From Phoronis australis (taxonomy: Eukaryota; Phoronida; Phoronidae): a DNA stretch of 41,597 nucleotides. Every line of letters starts with the position of its first letter. The first letter of the stretch is position 1. Positions 1 to 10,994 of this stretch are shown piece after piece. Both the position numbers and the translations under genes were made by a program. The notes below the pieces were generated by a model. It was not told the DNA's origin, searched no databases, and was given only the letters and a program-made list of their open reading frames with translations. The stretch lies in NCBI GenBank assembly GCA_002633005.1, contig NMRA01001121.1:1-41597 (forward strand), given 5' to 3'.

Positions 1-216
1 GCCATGTCTAAACTGACACTGTGCCATGTCCAAGCTCTGTATCATGATATCTACCAACAGATTATTTTGAAACATTTTTGTAATTTACAACAATGTTAGG
101 AGCCATTGAAAAGGGAAGAATGTGGGAGTTTGACAATTTTATCTGTCCCAAGTTGGTAAGATTTTGTCTTTGAGTGTTATGTAATAAGGTTATTTAAAAT
201 GAATGTTCACTTTCAG

Positions 217-338
217 ATCAAAAAGAAGTCTTTCAAACATTCATCAAATCAATCTTTTACATTGGGAAAGGGAAACGAAGTCGTCCCTACCAACATTTCA
301 ATGAGGCGTTGGAGCAGATGAAACACCCCAAGGAAAAG
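217..338 (+). CDS. ANKLE1: ANKLE1-like GIY-YIG nuclease, internal exon
   Basis: ANKLE1 (ankyrin repeat and LEM domain protein 1) is a metazoan endonuclease with a C-terminal GIY-YIG domain; in other animals it cleaves DNA, including chromatin bridges late in division. This exon follows a TTTCAG acceptor and ends at AAG|GTATGT. It reads from the third base (40 codons) and contains SIFYIGKGKRSRPY followed by an EAL helix, the YIG half of the GIY-YIG core with the basic GKGKRSRPY signature of ANKLE1. The end phase is 0 and joins the exon at 1975 exactly. The GIY half, ankyrin repeats and LEM domain are not in the window and should lie upstream, so the gene is partial here. The family call rests on several independent motifs over three exons; that it is the ANKLE1 orthologue is inferred from recognised motifs, not from a search. 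Confidence 0.9.
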
Positions 339-1974
339 GTATGTTTAATTAAAGTGCTTGAAATGACCATTTACCTTGTTTTGATAAGTGACTATATTGT
401 CAGCATCAATAAACTTTCTTTAAAACATTGCATATCACAACTGTGAGTTCAATATCCCAAAATAGGAAAATAGAAGAAAGGCGATTACAATTGAAAATTT
501 CTTAGCACCACAGATTGGAGTGTGATGCATGGACGTACCCAATGCCAGTTTGTCATGTCCATTTCTGAAAAGAGCCAAAGCTCATTCAAAGACTAAGTTG
601 TCACAATCGCCACAAATTCAACGCCTCACCATTCCTTGTTATATCATAATCCACTGGAAATAAGCAACAACATCTGTCGACTTCACACTAAACAAATGTT
701 GCGATCGTTTTGCCTCGATTTTACATAATCTGATTCAACCAGTAGTGTTTGCGGGCGTTCTTATTTGATAACTGATTGACTGGTGATGTTGCTTTCTGGT
801 GCTTTTTGATATGAATTTGGTAATTTTTAGCACTTTAAGTGGCTCTTAATGCAAAGAGAGCTCATAAACCTCTACTGGAGATTGTTTTCTTGAATTAGTT
901 GTCGGTGGGAATTTATTAGCAAAGTTTTCAAAATAAAGTTCGTTCTTTAATACAAAAGATAATACACCCTGACCACAAGGGGGTTTTCTTTGAGCATTTT
1001 TATAGCGGAAAATGCAGGGCAGACTTTAATGACTTGATGCAGTTTACTGAATAATTAAACAAGCTTGGTTCTAAATTTCTTTAATCTTGGTTACTGTATA
1101 AAAAATGGGTACATGTACTAAACAGAAGCGCAAAGCAATGCGTTATACAGAACGGAGTCACACTTTTTTACGTCGGGCGCATGTGGTTGCAGGTAAGGTG
1201 TTCTGTTATCACCATACCTTTTTATCCTATGTACAGAGGTTATGGGCTGGCTCTTTAGTTTAGACAACAGTGTTAAGGGTATCCGGGCCAGATCGGGGAA
1301 TACAAACTGATGCAGAATGCAGATGATACGGTTATTCCTCAGTGCAGATGATATGGTTATACCTCAGTGCAGATGATATGGTTATACCTCAGTGCAGATG
1401 ATATGGTTATACCTCAGTGCAGATGATACAGTTATAAATGTAAATGACTGGCTCAAAGACGCTGTTGGCATAGTTTAGAACTGTCCTTACCTTACAATCA
1501 GTTCTGCTTGGTGTTCAGAAGGATGCAATTTCACTCAGCTTTGTCTTGACAAGTACCATATTTATAAGCAATGGTTCAAGTGCAAAAATCCTCAATTGTT
1601 TCAAAGAAAGTTTCCACTGAAAGATACGTTTTGCAGAAACAAAATGAAATACTATGAGTTTATAGAACGCTGGCTCTAGGTGTTGACCGTTTTTGTTTAG
1701 TGTGAATGACTCATATTCTCTACTTGTTTAATGTTTAAATTGCCTTTGTATATTTAGTGGCACTGTACATTTGTACATAAGTTGACCTTAACTGTTCCTT
1801 GACTAAAACAAAAGTTATTGTATTAAATGTCGTGAGGACACTGTAACTGTGTGGTCTTTGTCGTACTTGTATTGAATAAAAAGATAAACAGATGAGAAAA
1901 CAGTTTACAAAATCTGAATTCCACCGCAACAATTGTCTCTCACAAAATGTAACGACGGCACCATTGATTTTCAG
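339..1974 (+). other. Intron of the ANKLE1-like gene
   Basis: GT (GTATGT) to AG (TTTTCAG) intron of about 1.6 kb between two exons whose phases match. It holds a 25-bp tandem repeat at 1319-1437 and otherwise only AT-rich sequence with no recognisable coding potential. Confidence 0.85.
1319..1437. repeat. 25-bp tandem repeat, about 5 copies
   Basis: The block CAGATGATATGGTTATACCT followed by CAGTG repeats with a 25-bp period (AGATGAT at 1321, 1346, 1371, 1396 and 1421). The central copies are identical and the outer copies carry one or two changes. It lies within the ANKLE1 intron. Confidence 0.92.
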
Positions 1975-2104
1975 GCATCCACTAAAGTGCAACAAATTTT
2001 AGACATTTGGGCATGCGGCTTTGGAGTTATCTCCCTACATGTCTTTCAAAATACCATTCCTGTGGAGGCGTACACTAGAGAAGCATGCATGATTGAGGCG
2101 CTGG
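1975..2104 (+). CDS. ANKLE1: ANKLE1-like GIY-YIG nuclease, penultimate coding exon
   Basis: The exon starts after a GATTTTCAG acceptor in phase 0 and ends at CTGG|GTGAGA in phase 1. It encodes the middle of the GIY-YIG domain: a VQQILDIWACG helix, the GVISLHVFQN strand, then IPVEAYTREACMIEALG. The Arg and Glu of the TREACMIEA block occupy the conserved catalytic and metal-binding positions of the family and are intact. Reading on into the intron gives a stop at 2122-2124, so the true end must be the splice donor. The next coding segment at 3372 completes the split Gly codon. Confidence 0.92.
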
Positions 2105-3371
2105 GTGAGAAACTGTTTATGTAGTCACCTTGTACACTACAACATTTGAATCTAGACACTTTTTAAAATTCCCAGGTGAATACTTTGGGTAGGTACTGAC
2201 CGTGTTTCACTTGTTTGCTTTTGATGTGCCTCTAGGAGATTCAGTGCACAAGTTGTATTCAACAGAAAAGAAACATTTATTAAGTTCTTTCTTCCGACCT
2301 CTGACCTCTAGTTCAGTCCTTCCAGCGCCTGTCTCCCGCTGTCTTACATGTCCCGATCTCATCCGTTGTACATTTCTCTGTTCTACTCCCCTCACCTCCC
2401 CCCCCTGCAGCCTTCCCCTCACATATCTCTTCTTCCACGTCTATTTACCCCTCATCTTCACCTCACCCCTCATCTTTACCCCATCGGGTTTCCCTCTCTC
2501 CCTCTCAATTCCACTTCCCTCCCCCAAGTAACTCACTAGTTGTCACACAGGTGTGTTGCCATGGAAACAAGAACAAGTACTTTAAAGCACAGCATTTAGT
2601 GGTGGGAATCGGAATATTTTTTAGAATCAATTGATCAGAAACTGTTTCCCAATTCAAGTTTTAATTCTCGATCAGTTTTTGAGTGCCATTGTCACCGAGT
2701 GCTACAAGACTGGTCATTATCATTGGCAATGAGACAGGATCCAAACAGATGTTTTGCTTCTCTTCAGAACATCAAATCACCGCTGCCCTTTACTATCAGA
2801 CAAAGATTCACATGCAGTCGTGTTGAATTTTGCCCTGTTTATGTATTTTTTGTGATCGACATATGTCCTGAATAATACTATAGATAACTGATACCTATGT
2901 CGCAAGCTCATTACCAGAGATGAAAAGGAGACCGAGTAAGAGATATAAGGTCATTTATTATGACTAATACAATTGCAAGAAAATAAAGTGAATACAAATA
3001 TTAAGTAAAATAAAAAATAATAATCTCTGGTGAGATGGACAATAAAAAGCGCCACAGGAGATGTAAGACAACTCATGCCCGTCCGCAATTCAATTATACT
3101 TGACGAAGATTGGCATATTTCTGTGGTGACATTGCCTCATGTGAATTCTTAATTTTTTTGCAAGATCACAGAATCGATTTTTTCTTTACTGTCTTGGAAT
3201 GGATTCCAATTCAAAGTTTTCCTTGAGCAGCAAATTTGGCCACAATTTGTCAAGTTGTTGCAACATTAATAAGCCACATCAATTTTAAACCTTTGACCTG
3301 AACCAACTACACTTAGTCTGGCTTAACCAATAGTACTAAAGTTCACATTGGTGATTGGCTTATTATTGTAG
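2105..3371 (+). other. Intron of the ANKLE1-like gene
   Basis: GTGAGA donor and TATTGTAG acceptor with phase 1 on both sides. It contains a long pyrimidine-rich tract at about 2285-2527. No other feature was recognised. Confidence 0.85.
2285..2527. repeat. Polypyrimidine-rich low-complexity tract
   Basis: About 240 bp made almost entirely of C and T on the + strand (runs such as CCTCACCTCCCCCCCTGC and CCTCTCTCCCTCTC), with short CCCCTCATCTT repeats. Apparent ORFs on both strands here are low-complexity and not credible genes. Confidence 0.75.
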
Positions 3372-3538
3372 GTCTGTCGAGATTGACCAATCAGAAGAGA
3401 GGTGACTTCTATGGTGTGTCTAGCACTTGGCCAATGAAAAAAAAGCGTCAGATGGGAATTCACCTGTTGAAAAGAGCCATGGGCATCTTTGTTCTTGAGG
3501 GGGAACGTCAGATCAGGCCAGCTGATATTGGTGGCTAA
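3372..3538 (+). CDS. ANKLE1: ANKLE1-like GIY-YIG nuclease, terminal exon with stop
   Basis: After the acceptor TTATTGTAG, the two leading bases complete the split Gly codon and the exon encodes LSRLTNQKRGDFYGVSSTWP, then a basic KKKRQMG stretch and a helix ending at TAA (3536-3538). The conserved LTN (the Asn of the GIY-YIG fold) and the RGDFYG motif are the expected C-terminal end of the ANKLE1 nuclease domain. The protein ends about 30 residues after the domain. The phase (1 to 1) is exact. The 45-bp minisatellite begins two bases after the stop codon. Confidence 0.93.
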
Positions 3539-3540
3539 TG

Positions 3541-3985
3541 TACATGTACCAGGTCTGACTGGCATCAGCACTCTGCTTGTACATGTACATGTACCAGGTC
3601 TGACTGGCATCAGCGCTCTGCTTGTACATGTACATGTACCAGGTCTGACTGGCATCAGCGCTCCGCTTGTACATGTACATCTACCATGTCTGACTGGCAT
3701 CAGCACTCCCCTTGTACATGCACATGTACCAGGTCTGACTGGCATCAGCGCTCCCCTTGTACATGTACATGTACCAGGTCTGACTGGCATCAGTGCTCAT
3801 CTTGTACATGTACATGTACCAGGTCTGACTGGCATCAGCACTCCCCTTCATGTACATGTACCAGGTCTGACTGGCATCAGCACTCCCCTTGTACATTTAC
3901 ATGTACCAGGTCTGACTGGCATCAGCACTCCCCTTGTACATGTACATGTACCAGGTCTGACTGGCATCAGTGCTCCGCTTGTGAC
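3541..3985. repeat. 45-bp minisatellite (10 copies) directly after the ANKLE1 stop
   Basis: CCAGGTCTGACTGGCATCAG recurs at about 3549, 3594, 3639, 3684 (one mismatch), 3729, 3774, 3819, 3861, 3906 and 3951. The period is 45 bp except for one 42-bp step. Each unit also has the self-complementary block TACATGTACATGTA. Because 45 is a multiple of 3, the array is open in several frames on both strands, which explains long apparent ORFs that are not genes. It probably lies in the ANKLE1 3' UTR. Confidence 0.95.
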
Positions 3986-3989
3986 TGCC

Positions 3990-6465
3990 TCCTAAACTGA
4001 CCTACAGCTTTGCCTCATTTTTCAAGTGTCATGTGATGTAATTGGTCGATTTGGAGGTACAAGTCCTGAATTAAGTATGTGGTCGTAAGACACTAACTAC
4101 ATCACAACATGACTTGAGCAGTATTAGGTATCCTTAAGGCACTGCAGATGGCAAAACTGTTTGTTCTGTTCAGGATACATCTGATGGTAATGCATTTTCA
4201 CAAACTGTCCATAGGTGTCAGGCTGTGCTTTCTTGTAAGATTTGTTAGATTGCAGTGCCTTCTGTTTCCTGTTGTCAGCTATGCTTTTATCACTTAGTGC
4301 CTGACACATTTTATGTAACAGCAGCTATTATTGAAAGTTCTGCAACTCTGCATGATATGCATGTCACAATCCTCCAGTCTATGTCAATCCTTGTCCAATA
4401 GCAAGTGTATACATGTACGTGAATTAAGTTGTTAGAACAAACTTTGTCTCGATAATGAGCCACTCATAAAGCCACCTGATGTCACATTTCATAATTACAA
4501 ACATTGTGTGGCTGTCTTTGTCAACTTTGTGACACTTGCACTTTTAGTCTATTTTTAGGCACCGTGATTTTAATTTACTGTTCTATGTAAAATAGAAAGA
4601 CAGTGTTAAACAATTTTATTGCTCGTGTTGTAAAACAGGTTTGTTCAAGGTGTTTCATTAGGTTCATAATTTTATTTTTTTAAGGGAAAGTATATTGTAA
4701 CATTTGGAGTTCCATTGTTAATGATTTAATTTTAGACTTGAAATCTTTAAATCATTGTTACCTGCGGTGTCAGGTGGAAAGTATTCAGAAACTACATATA
4801 CAATAACTCTATATCACATTGGTAAAAATCTCAATGTCGTTGTGTTCTCTCTGTGTCAGGTGGAATGTAGTAAAAAACTGCATACAACTCTCTTTCAACT
4901 CGTTAAAAATCTCAATTCAGGGCAATGGACCGATACAATGTGCCCGAAATTTTAGAACTAGTTTTGTTCACTGAATATTCATCTGAAATCAATATGGCTC
5001 TCAAAATACGGGCATGTTATATCAGACTATTGTCCATGTGAGGACATTATGGGATGGATAAGTGCACTTTTTTCCATATGATGTGCAGCGGCTAGCAGAA
5101 GTGTGTACCAGTTCAATAACACAGCTACCACATGACAATGTTTGGAAATATCAAGTTGTGAATATTCGCAACAGAGTTAGAAAGTGAGAAAGGCAATTTT
5201 GGCTGAAATTGGCAAGACTTTAACATTCTTCCACTCAGCAGAGGGAAGTTTGGACTTTGGTACATTGTGCTAAGTTTTGACAAGTTTTAGCTTAACTTTT
5301 TAAGTCTTAACAGAGACTTATGAATAGGAGTGTTTTTGTTGCAGTCTGCGTTTACGCTCTGTATCAACAGAAATGTTGGCGAGACACTTTAGTGAACCAT
5401 GGACCGGGAAGGAAATTTGACTAAAAATTGTGCAGTGCTGTTATAATGTGGCTCTATGAAGGATGTATGCTTTTTTTCTGTGACACAAGGTTTTTGTGGC
5501 AGACATATATACATGGTTGTTTTACCATGTACCTTTGCTAAATCGTGTATAGATTAGAAATTGCAGGTTAACATGGTAAAGTTACCCACGTGATGTGGAA
5601 CCAATGGTTGAACCTAACTCACTGGACAGTAGGGACGGCACTGCTGTCTACAGATTTGTTCCTCAACTAGGTGTGGGATATCAAACACGGTTTTGCAATA
5701 GATTCGTCTCTTTTCAGAGCACAATCGTTCCCGAAATACCTTTCAGACCAGTCTGACTGTATGATAAATGACAAATATTCATGGCTTTACAACTTTATTT
5801 CTGAAGTGAAGCAATTATACACTTGGAACGGTGGCTCCTAGATATACATTATACGCTTTAGCAAGCTTCTCTAAATCAACCGTGAGAACACGTGTCACCG
5901 CCCACCCTGGTGATATATAGTGTTGTGCAGGGCAATTACCGCGTAAGCGATGACTTCCCCACAATAAAATACTGGCTGAAGTAAACTGAAATCCCAAGGA
6001 CAAAAACTATTAATTTTCTAATGTGTTCGGCTTCTGAAATTGAATTCCTCGTGAAAAGTTAGACAAAAGTGTACAATATTTTCACGGAAGTTTACGATAA
6101 AATTAGCCAAAACATTGCAATGTGTTTTTACTTGTTGATTATGCTAATGGTAGATTCGCCACGCGTCCCTCAGTATTTTCTAGGTTTACACACCACAGAC
6201 TGAAATGTGCTAGCAAAGCTCAAAACGGTACCCATGTTGCAAATCACGGAATTGAATCTGTGAGAAGTCAGACCTATACAGTTTTTCCCATACGTAACTG
6301 TGGATCACAGATTTATGTTGAAAACTCCCGTCTTAATTGTTCGTACTTCCACAATGTTTGGTGAGCGTTTGGTTTTGATGAGTCCACATTCCATTATCAT
6401 TCATTGGTGACGGGTTTTTCTTCATTTACAGATTTTCATGGAGTACATTTGAGTGTGAATCGCAG
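3990..6465. other. Region without recognised genes between convergent genes
   Basis: About 2.5 kb between the ANKLE1 minisatellite and the presumed 3' end of the LRR-Roc-COR-peptidase gene. It contains an imperfect direct repeat at about 4766-4922 (GTGTCAGGTGGAA and GTAAAAATCTCAAT, offset about 86 bp). Short ORFs (for example 5815-6003 on -) have no recognisable domain. Confidence 0.6.
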
Positions 6466-6468
6466 AAC

Positions 6469-6474
6469 TTTATT
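6469..6474 (-). promoter_or_regulatory. Candidate poly(A) signal AATAAA for the LRR-Roc-COR-peptidase gene
   Basis: TTTATT on the + strand reads AATAAA on the - strand, about 245 bp downstream of the stop at 6720-6722. It is the nearest canonical hexamer that I see; the 3' UTR is inferred only. Confidence 0.4.
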
Positions 6475-6579
6475 TTCTCTAAAAATTGTATACCCACTAA
6501 AAAGCGTACATGTAGATTAAACATTCTCCATCCTAACTAATGCTCACCTCATACGAGCGAGCGTATACGCACAAGCACG

Positions 6580-6640
6580 CATGGCACAGACGCGCACACC
6601 CACACTCGCAAACACACACGCAAAACAAAAACACACACAT
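6580..6640. repeat. (CA)-rich low-complexity tract
   Basis: Alternating CACACA-rich sequence (ACACACACGCAAAACAAAAACACACACA), in the presumed 3' UTR on the opposite strand. Confidence 0.6.
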
Positions 6641-6719
6641 ATTCTAACTAGTGCATTAACGGGGACATTATCGCTCTTAATGCCGACAAACGCATGCAAT
6701 CTTATTCTCCAAGCCATGT

Positions 6720-6977
6720 TCATTGAGGTTCTCCCTCGGGGAATATCTCGTTGCACAGAACTTCATTAGTGCTGCGCATGTGGTGATAGATCGCTTCCAT
6801 ACGAATACCACGTTCAACACCGTTGATCTGAGGCCCTGCGGGTAGGCCTACCAGATGACGGTAATGACCACTATGCATCACAGCAACACGGGCGTTATCA
6901 TGTGCGTCGCTAACCAATCCTGGAGATCCAGAACTTCCACGGTTCATATTCTCACTCGCTTGGTACAGAGCCTCATG
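6720..6977 (-). CDS. LRR-Roc-COR-peptidase gene, last coding exon (peptidase catalytic Ser)
   Basis: The exon follows the acceptor TTTTTTCTAG and starts in phase 0 with HEALYQASEN. It encodes NRGSSGSPGLVSD, the GxSGxP nucleophile box of trypsin-like (PA clan) serine peptidases, with the catalytic Ser codon at 6930-6932. Then come the VAVMHSGHY strand and a basic/acidic tail ending in EGEPQ and TGA (6720-6722); 86 codons including the stop. The His and Asp are on exons at 14880-15099 and 14090-14397, so this exon is needed to complete the triad. The intron before it is 7.1 kb and contains a whole hAT transposon. The exon assignment rests on motif order, strand and exact phase 0/0 joining; a transcript would confirm it. 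Confidence 0.85.
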   Translation of the reverse strand, partial: HEALYQASENMNRGSSGSPGLVSDAHDNARVAVMHSGHYRHLVGLPAGPQINGVERGIRMEAIYHHMRSTNEVLCNEIFPEGEPQ

Positions 6978-7462
6978 CTAGAAAAAATAAACAATTCCCG
7001 AGCGAAAATTGCTGGAAAATATCCCTACTTATATTTAAACAAATTTTAAATGTAACTTGGGGTTTGTATTTAGGCACACATTTACAGGGAAATGTCAATT
7101 AATTTTAAAAAGAAATTAATTCAAGGTTTGTTTACGCAATTAAATTTGCACGAGGTCTGTCATCTTAAACCAGACCACTCTTAGTGCACAGAATGTCGGA
7201 CTGATTGTCCACATGAGGGCACAAGGAATTCATTCTTGAGTGTCAGTTTTCAAAGTAAACATTAAATATTAGCTGGTGGATATTATCTCTGAGAATTCAA
7301 AAATAATTGGCACAGATAAAAGATTCTTGTCATGAATCTGGGATTTTAAAGTCCTAGCTTTGGACAAACCTTGATGGAAAAGCAGAAAATTTATAGATTT
7401 TAGGTCGTTAATCACATTAATTATGGATAACATCAGGAGCTTTTAGTTATTTAGTTTCCATT

Positions 7463-7477
7463 CAGGCCCGTAGGAAG
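7463..7477 (+). repeat. hAT terminal inverted repeat, downstream end
   Basis: CAGGCCCGTAGGAAG, complementary with one mismatch to 13835-13849. It is followed by AT-rich sequence and then GGGGGGGCACCG. Confidence 0.75.
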
Positions 7478-7777
7478 GTAAAAATTATTGGGGGGGCACC
7501 GACCCTGGTCGATACGTAACTTCTAATTTCGAAACCACTGCGTTGCACTGGGGAGTATATATCAACGCTGTAAAATGAACTACTGCAACCACTAGGTACG
7601 TTTTGAATTATATGAAAAAATATGTCTACTGATAATAAGGTGTGTAACAGATGCTGTACTTTTAGAGTTAATTTTTTGTTAAGATTGACTGGAAATTTTT
7701 GGAGCAACATACATGCCGCTCATACGATTACTCTTGTTGAACAGTAAGAATGAAGGTGTGAAATAATTGTAAATGTT

Positions 7778-7783
7778 TTTATT
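7778..7783 (-). promoter_or_regulatory. Candidate poly(A) signal AATAAA of the hAT transposase
   Basis: TTTATT on + reads AATAAA on -, about 17 bp past the frame-restored transposase stop (7800-7802) and inside the element. Confidence 0.45.
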
Positions 7784-7799
7784 TACTCTTCAACATAAA

Positions 7800-10700
7800 T
7801 CAGTGGACGTTGCCCTGCTGCACACAGGAACTCTGGCTGTAGCTAAGTCTAACGTGGTAAAAACCCCCGAGTTGTGCCTTTCGCGCTTCACTTCCTCGTA
7901 CAAAATCGTTTGCCACATCCACCAAATTTAGCTTATCGCACATGTCTTTGTGAACATGGAGCAACATTAAATGGTTCAACCTACCCCTGTCCCATTGTGG
8001 AACGTAAATATGACTTAACACGCCTAAGAGCACTAAATGCTCGTTCGCTACTGGCATTTGTTGCAGGCATCACTAACAGCAAGTTTGCTAGTTTAATTAC
8101 ATTTTCGATCAAGTGTTTTTGACCGGCTGATAATTTCTGCAAATGATCCACAACACGAGACAATGTTACCTCTTGACTACCATCCTGTGCATAATTGGCC
8201 CCAAACGTAGCCAGGTGACAGCGCAGTGTTGAATCAAAATCATCTTCATAAAAACTGATAACATCTTGGTATTCATTTTCAAAGTTTTCCCCTTTTGCCG
8301 CCTTGAGTATCAGCTCCTCACACTGCATATAAATTTTGTAATCTTCTTGATCAAACCTGTCCCGTATTGATGCAATGATATTGTCAAGAGCTTCAAAATA
8401 AATTCTTCTATAATAATCTTCTGGACTCGAAGAAAACTCCGGAGGCGCATTTCCTGTTTCGTATCTAGCGGGTTTTCTATTGCGTCTAGGGAGACCAGGA
8501 TCTTTGACGTGATGACCCTTTGCACAAGCTGGGAATTCATCCCAGAAGTTTTTAAATTCTCTGTCGTTTCTCATCCGTTCTAATGTAGTAAGGGTCATTT
8601 TGGCAATCTTTTGAGCCTCAGCCGCGGACATCTGAACGCTTTGTAAAGTTGTACTCAGATTGTCAGCATGCACCAACAGGCGCTCTGAAAGTACTAAACC
8701 GTAAAAGAAACTAAACTGTGTCATGTGAGACTGAATTCCACGTATCCGCGCTTTCATTTCTGAATCATTGCAATTTTGGACTCCCCAGGACCAGAGTTCC
8801 TGTAAACAATCATAGTTACCTATCACACGATTCAGAGCGTCAGCCTTCACGGTCCATCTCGTTGGACACAGTTGCCGAATATTACCCACTTCTCTGTCGT
8901 CAAGCAACGCATCTCGTATTTTATTCAACTGTGCGTCACGTTTGGGAGATTTTTTTATCAGTTTGGTAATTTCGTACGTGGTGTCTAAAGCATCTGCCAT
9001 CAGCTTGCATCGTTTGATACTATCTGAGCAGGCAAGATTCAACGCGTGGCCATAACAATGTGTGTACAGGGCGCGATGTTCTTCCTGTTTAATGTTGACA
9101 ACGACTCCATTTTTGGACCCACTCATTGTGCTGCAACCATCATAGCATTGACCACGACATCTGCTTAAAGACAAGTTCATCCGCAACAGTGTGTCTTTTA
9201 GAAGTGACGTAATTGTTTGGGCATCCATCAATTCCAAGCGGCGAAATCCGATGAAATCTTCATGGGGTTGTAATGATTCGTCTACCCATCGGATACAAAC
9301 GACGAGTTGTTCGCTATTAGACACGTCAGTAGTTTCGTCTGCCAGTATACTAAAATAAGGACTGCCGCGAATGCACGACGCTATTTCTCGGAGAACTTTT
9401 AAAGCCATCAGTTTGATCGCTTCATTTTGAATATCTGGAGACGTATATTTATTTGTTTTCTGCGACAACCATGATTTCAAAATATCTGTCTCTGTTTCTT
9501 TTAGATGGAGTAGTTGAATAAAATTGGAATCTTGTTCATCTCCGTCACCCCTAAACGGTATACCTTGTCTTGCCAAAAAACGTATGTTTGTTAATATTTT
9601 CAGGAACATTCTGCGGTTTTTCGCTTTTTGCTCTCCGTGGGCTGTTGACAGTTGTTCCGCAACATCTTTGACAGACAACTTCACTATCAGTGTGCGTTCC
9701 ATTGCTTCTTTATGGCACTCAGATTTCTCATGCTTCGTAAAGCCAGACGTCTTGTCAGTAGCCTTTTTCCAGTTGGTATAACCGGTAACAACAAATGATA
9801 GCTCTTGTTTTGCTGAAGACAGCAGACCCATGTGGTAAGCTTTTGCACATATGTGACACAACACCTTATCTTCCCCCTCAATATAATGCAGCCACGGCCA
9901 TGAGATAAACCACTGTTTTTGAAATTGACGATTTTTCTTGCCAAAAGGTCGTTTTGGAAAGACGTGATTTGAAGGTTGGTGTGGATGCTCGGGAATGTCG
10001 TGTAAACCACGTTTTTCTTGCATGGTGTGAGCCGACTGAGAAGAACTGTTTTGGTGAGTGTGGGAGTTTTCACTTGGTGCTGAAGAGCTACAATAAAGCT
10101 CCTGTGACTGGCTCGATGGTTCTAAATTCGTAGTACCAGATTTGTGAGTCCCAGCGTTCACCACAAGTGGCTCTGTGTGCAATGTGGCTTCTTCAGAAGT
10201 GCTGTTTGCTAACTGCGTAGGACAGCTACTGTGGGACTCCAGGACGTCCGATAGTTCTGTGTTTGACGTTTCAGAGTTACTTTTTATATTCCAAGCTGAA
10301 GCACCTCCAGGTTTAGTGCGTGATGCGCCGCCTATTAAGTGAGTTTCGAGCGTGAGTGAGTTACTGGTTACAGGTAGGGATTTTACCTTAAAGAAGGCAC
10401 CTATTTTTCTTTGGTGACTGGAAGCGTGCTGCTTCTTTGCTCTTGAACATTCCTGGGAATCGTCGCAAAATCTTTTTTTATTCATTTGACACTCAGGTAC
10501 AGGGCGTGTGTTTTTTATTCTAACTGCTACGACATGATTTGGTTCAAAAATCGCGCCGGGTCGGTTGTCAAGATTTCCATCTCTAGACCACAAGAAAATC
10601 GCATATTTGTTGCATGAAGCATTTCCTAACACACGTGGTAAGATCTCCCCATGAAGGGAATGAACACTTTTTCCTACGTCGGGATATACGCTTGTTACTG

Positions 10701-10994
10701 GCATTTTCAATACAGACGACAGACCCATGACAGCCATGAGACCACTCCAATTCCCATCGTGGCACAGATGCTTTGCCTCTCTTACAATGGCTGCTTCATT
10801 ATCATCGTTTACAGTGTCTCCAAGACCGTCCTCCTGAGACATTACCACAGTGAATAATGTTTGAAAATCCGAAGATATAGAGTTTTCTTTCTGAGTAGCA
10901 GCAATAACGTGTGGGTGCCTTGCATAAAAGTCAGAGTGAATGAAGAGCTCGGCTGCAGTCAGCAGCCTTAATGTCACGTGGAGGGATTCGTCAC
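7800..10994 (-). CDS. hAT transposase, main exon (OTU C-terminus, TTF zinc finger, transposase core)
   Basis: This exon starts after the acceptor TGTTTATAG, completing a split Gly codon from 13108. In order it encodes: the rest of an OTU peptidase domain ending in YAIFLWSRDG and EPNHVVAV (the catalytic His box); a basic linker with QRKIGAFF, a PIP-box-like motif at 10390-10413; a Ser-rich linker; a TTF-type zinc finger (WPWLHY, CHICAKAY, GYTNWKKAT, ECHKEA); and the hAT RNase-H core with ILADETTD (first Asp), CRGQCYDG (second Asp), CPTRW, and ATNASSERAFS (C-terminal Glu and dimerisation region). The frame closes at 7981-7983; the next frame continues with RLNHLMLLHVHKDMCDKLNL to a stop at 7800. 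The break lies in a GGGG run at 7984-7987. One extra G explains it, whether from real decay or a sequence error. The domain assignment is from recognised motifs. Confidence 0.88.
7981..7990 (-). other. Frameshift in the hAT transposase C-terminus
   Basis: The transposase frame ends at STMGQG-stop, while the dimerisation helix that normally follows (RLNHLMLLHVHKD) is in another frame, directly adjacent. The slip point is a four-G run on the - strand. Either the copy is inactive, or this is a homopolymer read error. Confidence 0.8.
10390..10413 (-). other. PIP-box-like motif in the transposase (PCNA binding candidate)
   Basis: The peptide QRKIGAFF fits the PCNA-interacting consensus Q-x-x-(I/L/M)-x-x-(F/Y)-(F/Y), and is flanked by basic residues. 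It sits in the presumably flexible linker between the OTU domain and the TTF zinc finger, where such a short motif would be accessible. Binding is inference. Confidence 0.5.

Noticed and set aside
2202-2539. ORFs over the pyrimidine tract, including a 109-codon Ser/Pro/Leu-rich one
   Set aside because: Low-complexity composition in an intron between two phase-matched ANKLE1 exons; no domain or splice support.
3323-4000. Several overlapping ORFs of 70-168 codons on both strands over the 45-bp minisatellite
   Set aside because: The unit is a multiple of three, so frames stay open automatically; the translations are pure repeats on both strands. The real coding part is only the ANKLE1 exon ending at 3538.
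5815-6003. 62-codon - strand ORF ending near the 3' side of the peptidase gene, considered as a further exon
   Set aside because: The peptidase gene already ends at a good stop at 6720-6722; no acceptor or domain supports the ORF.
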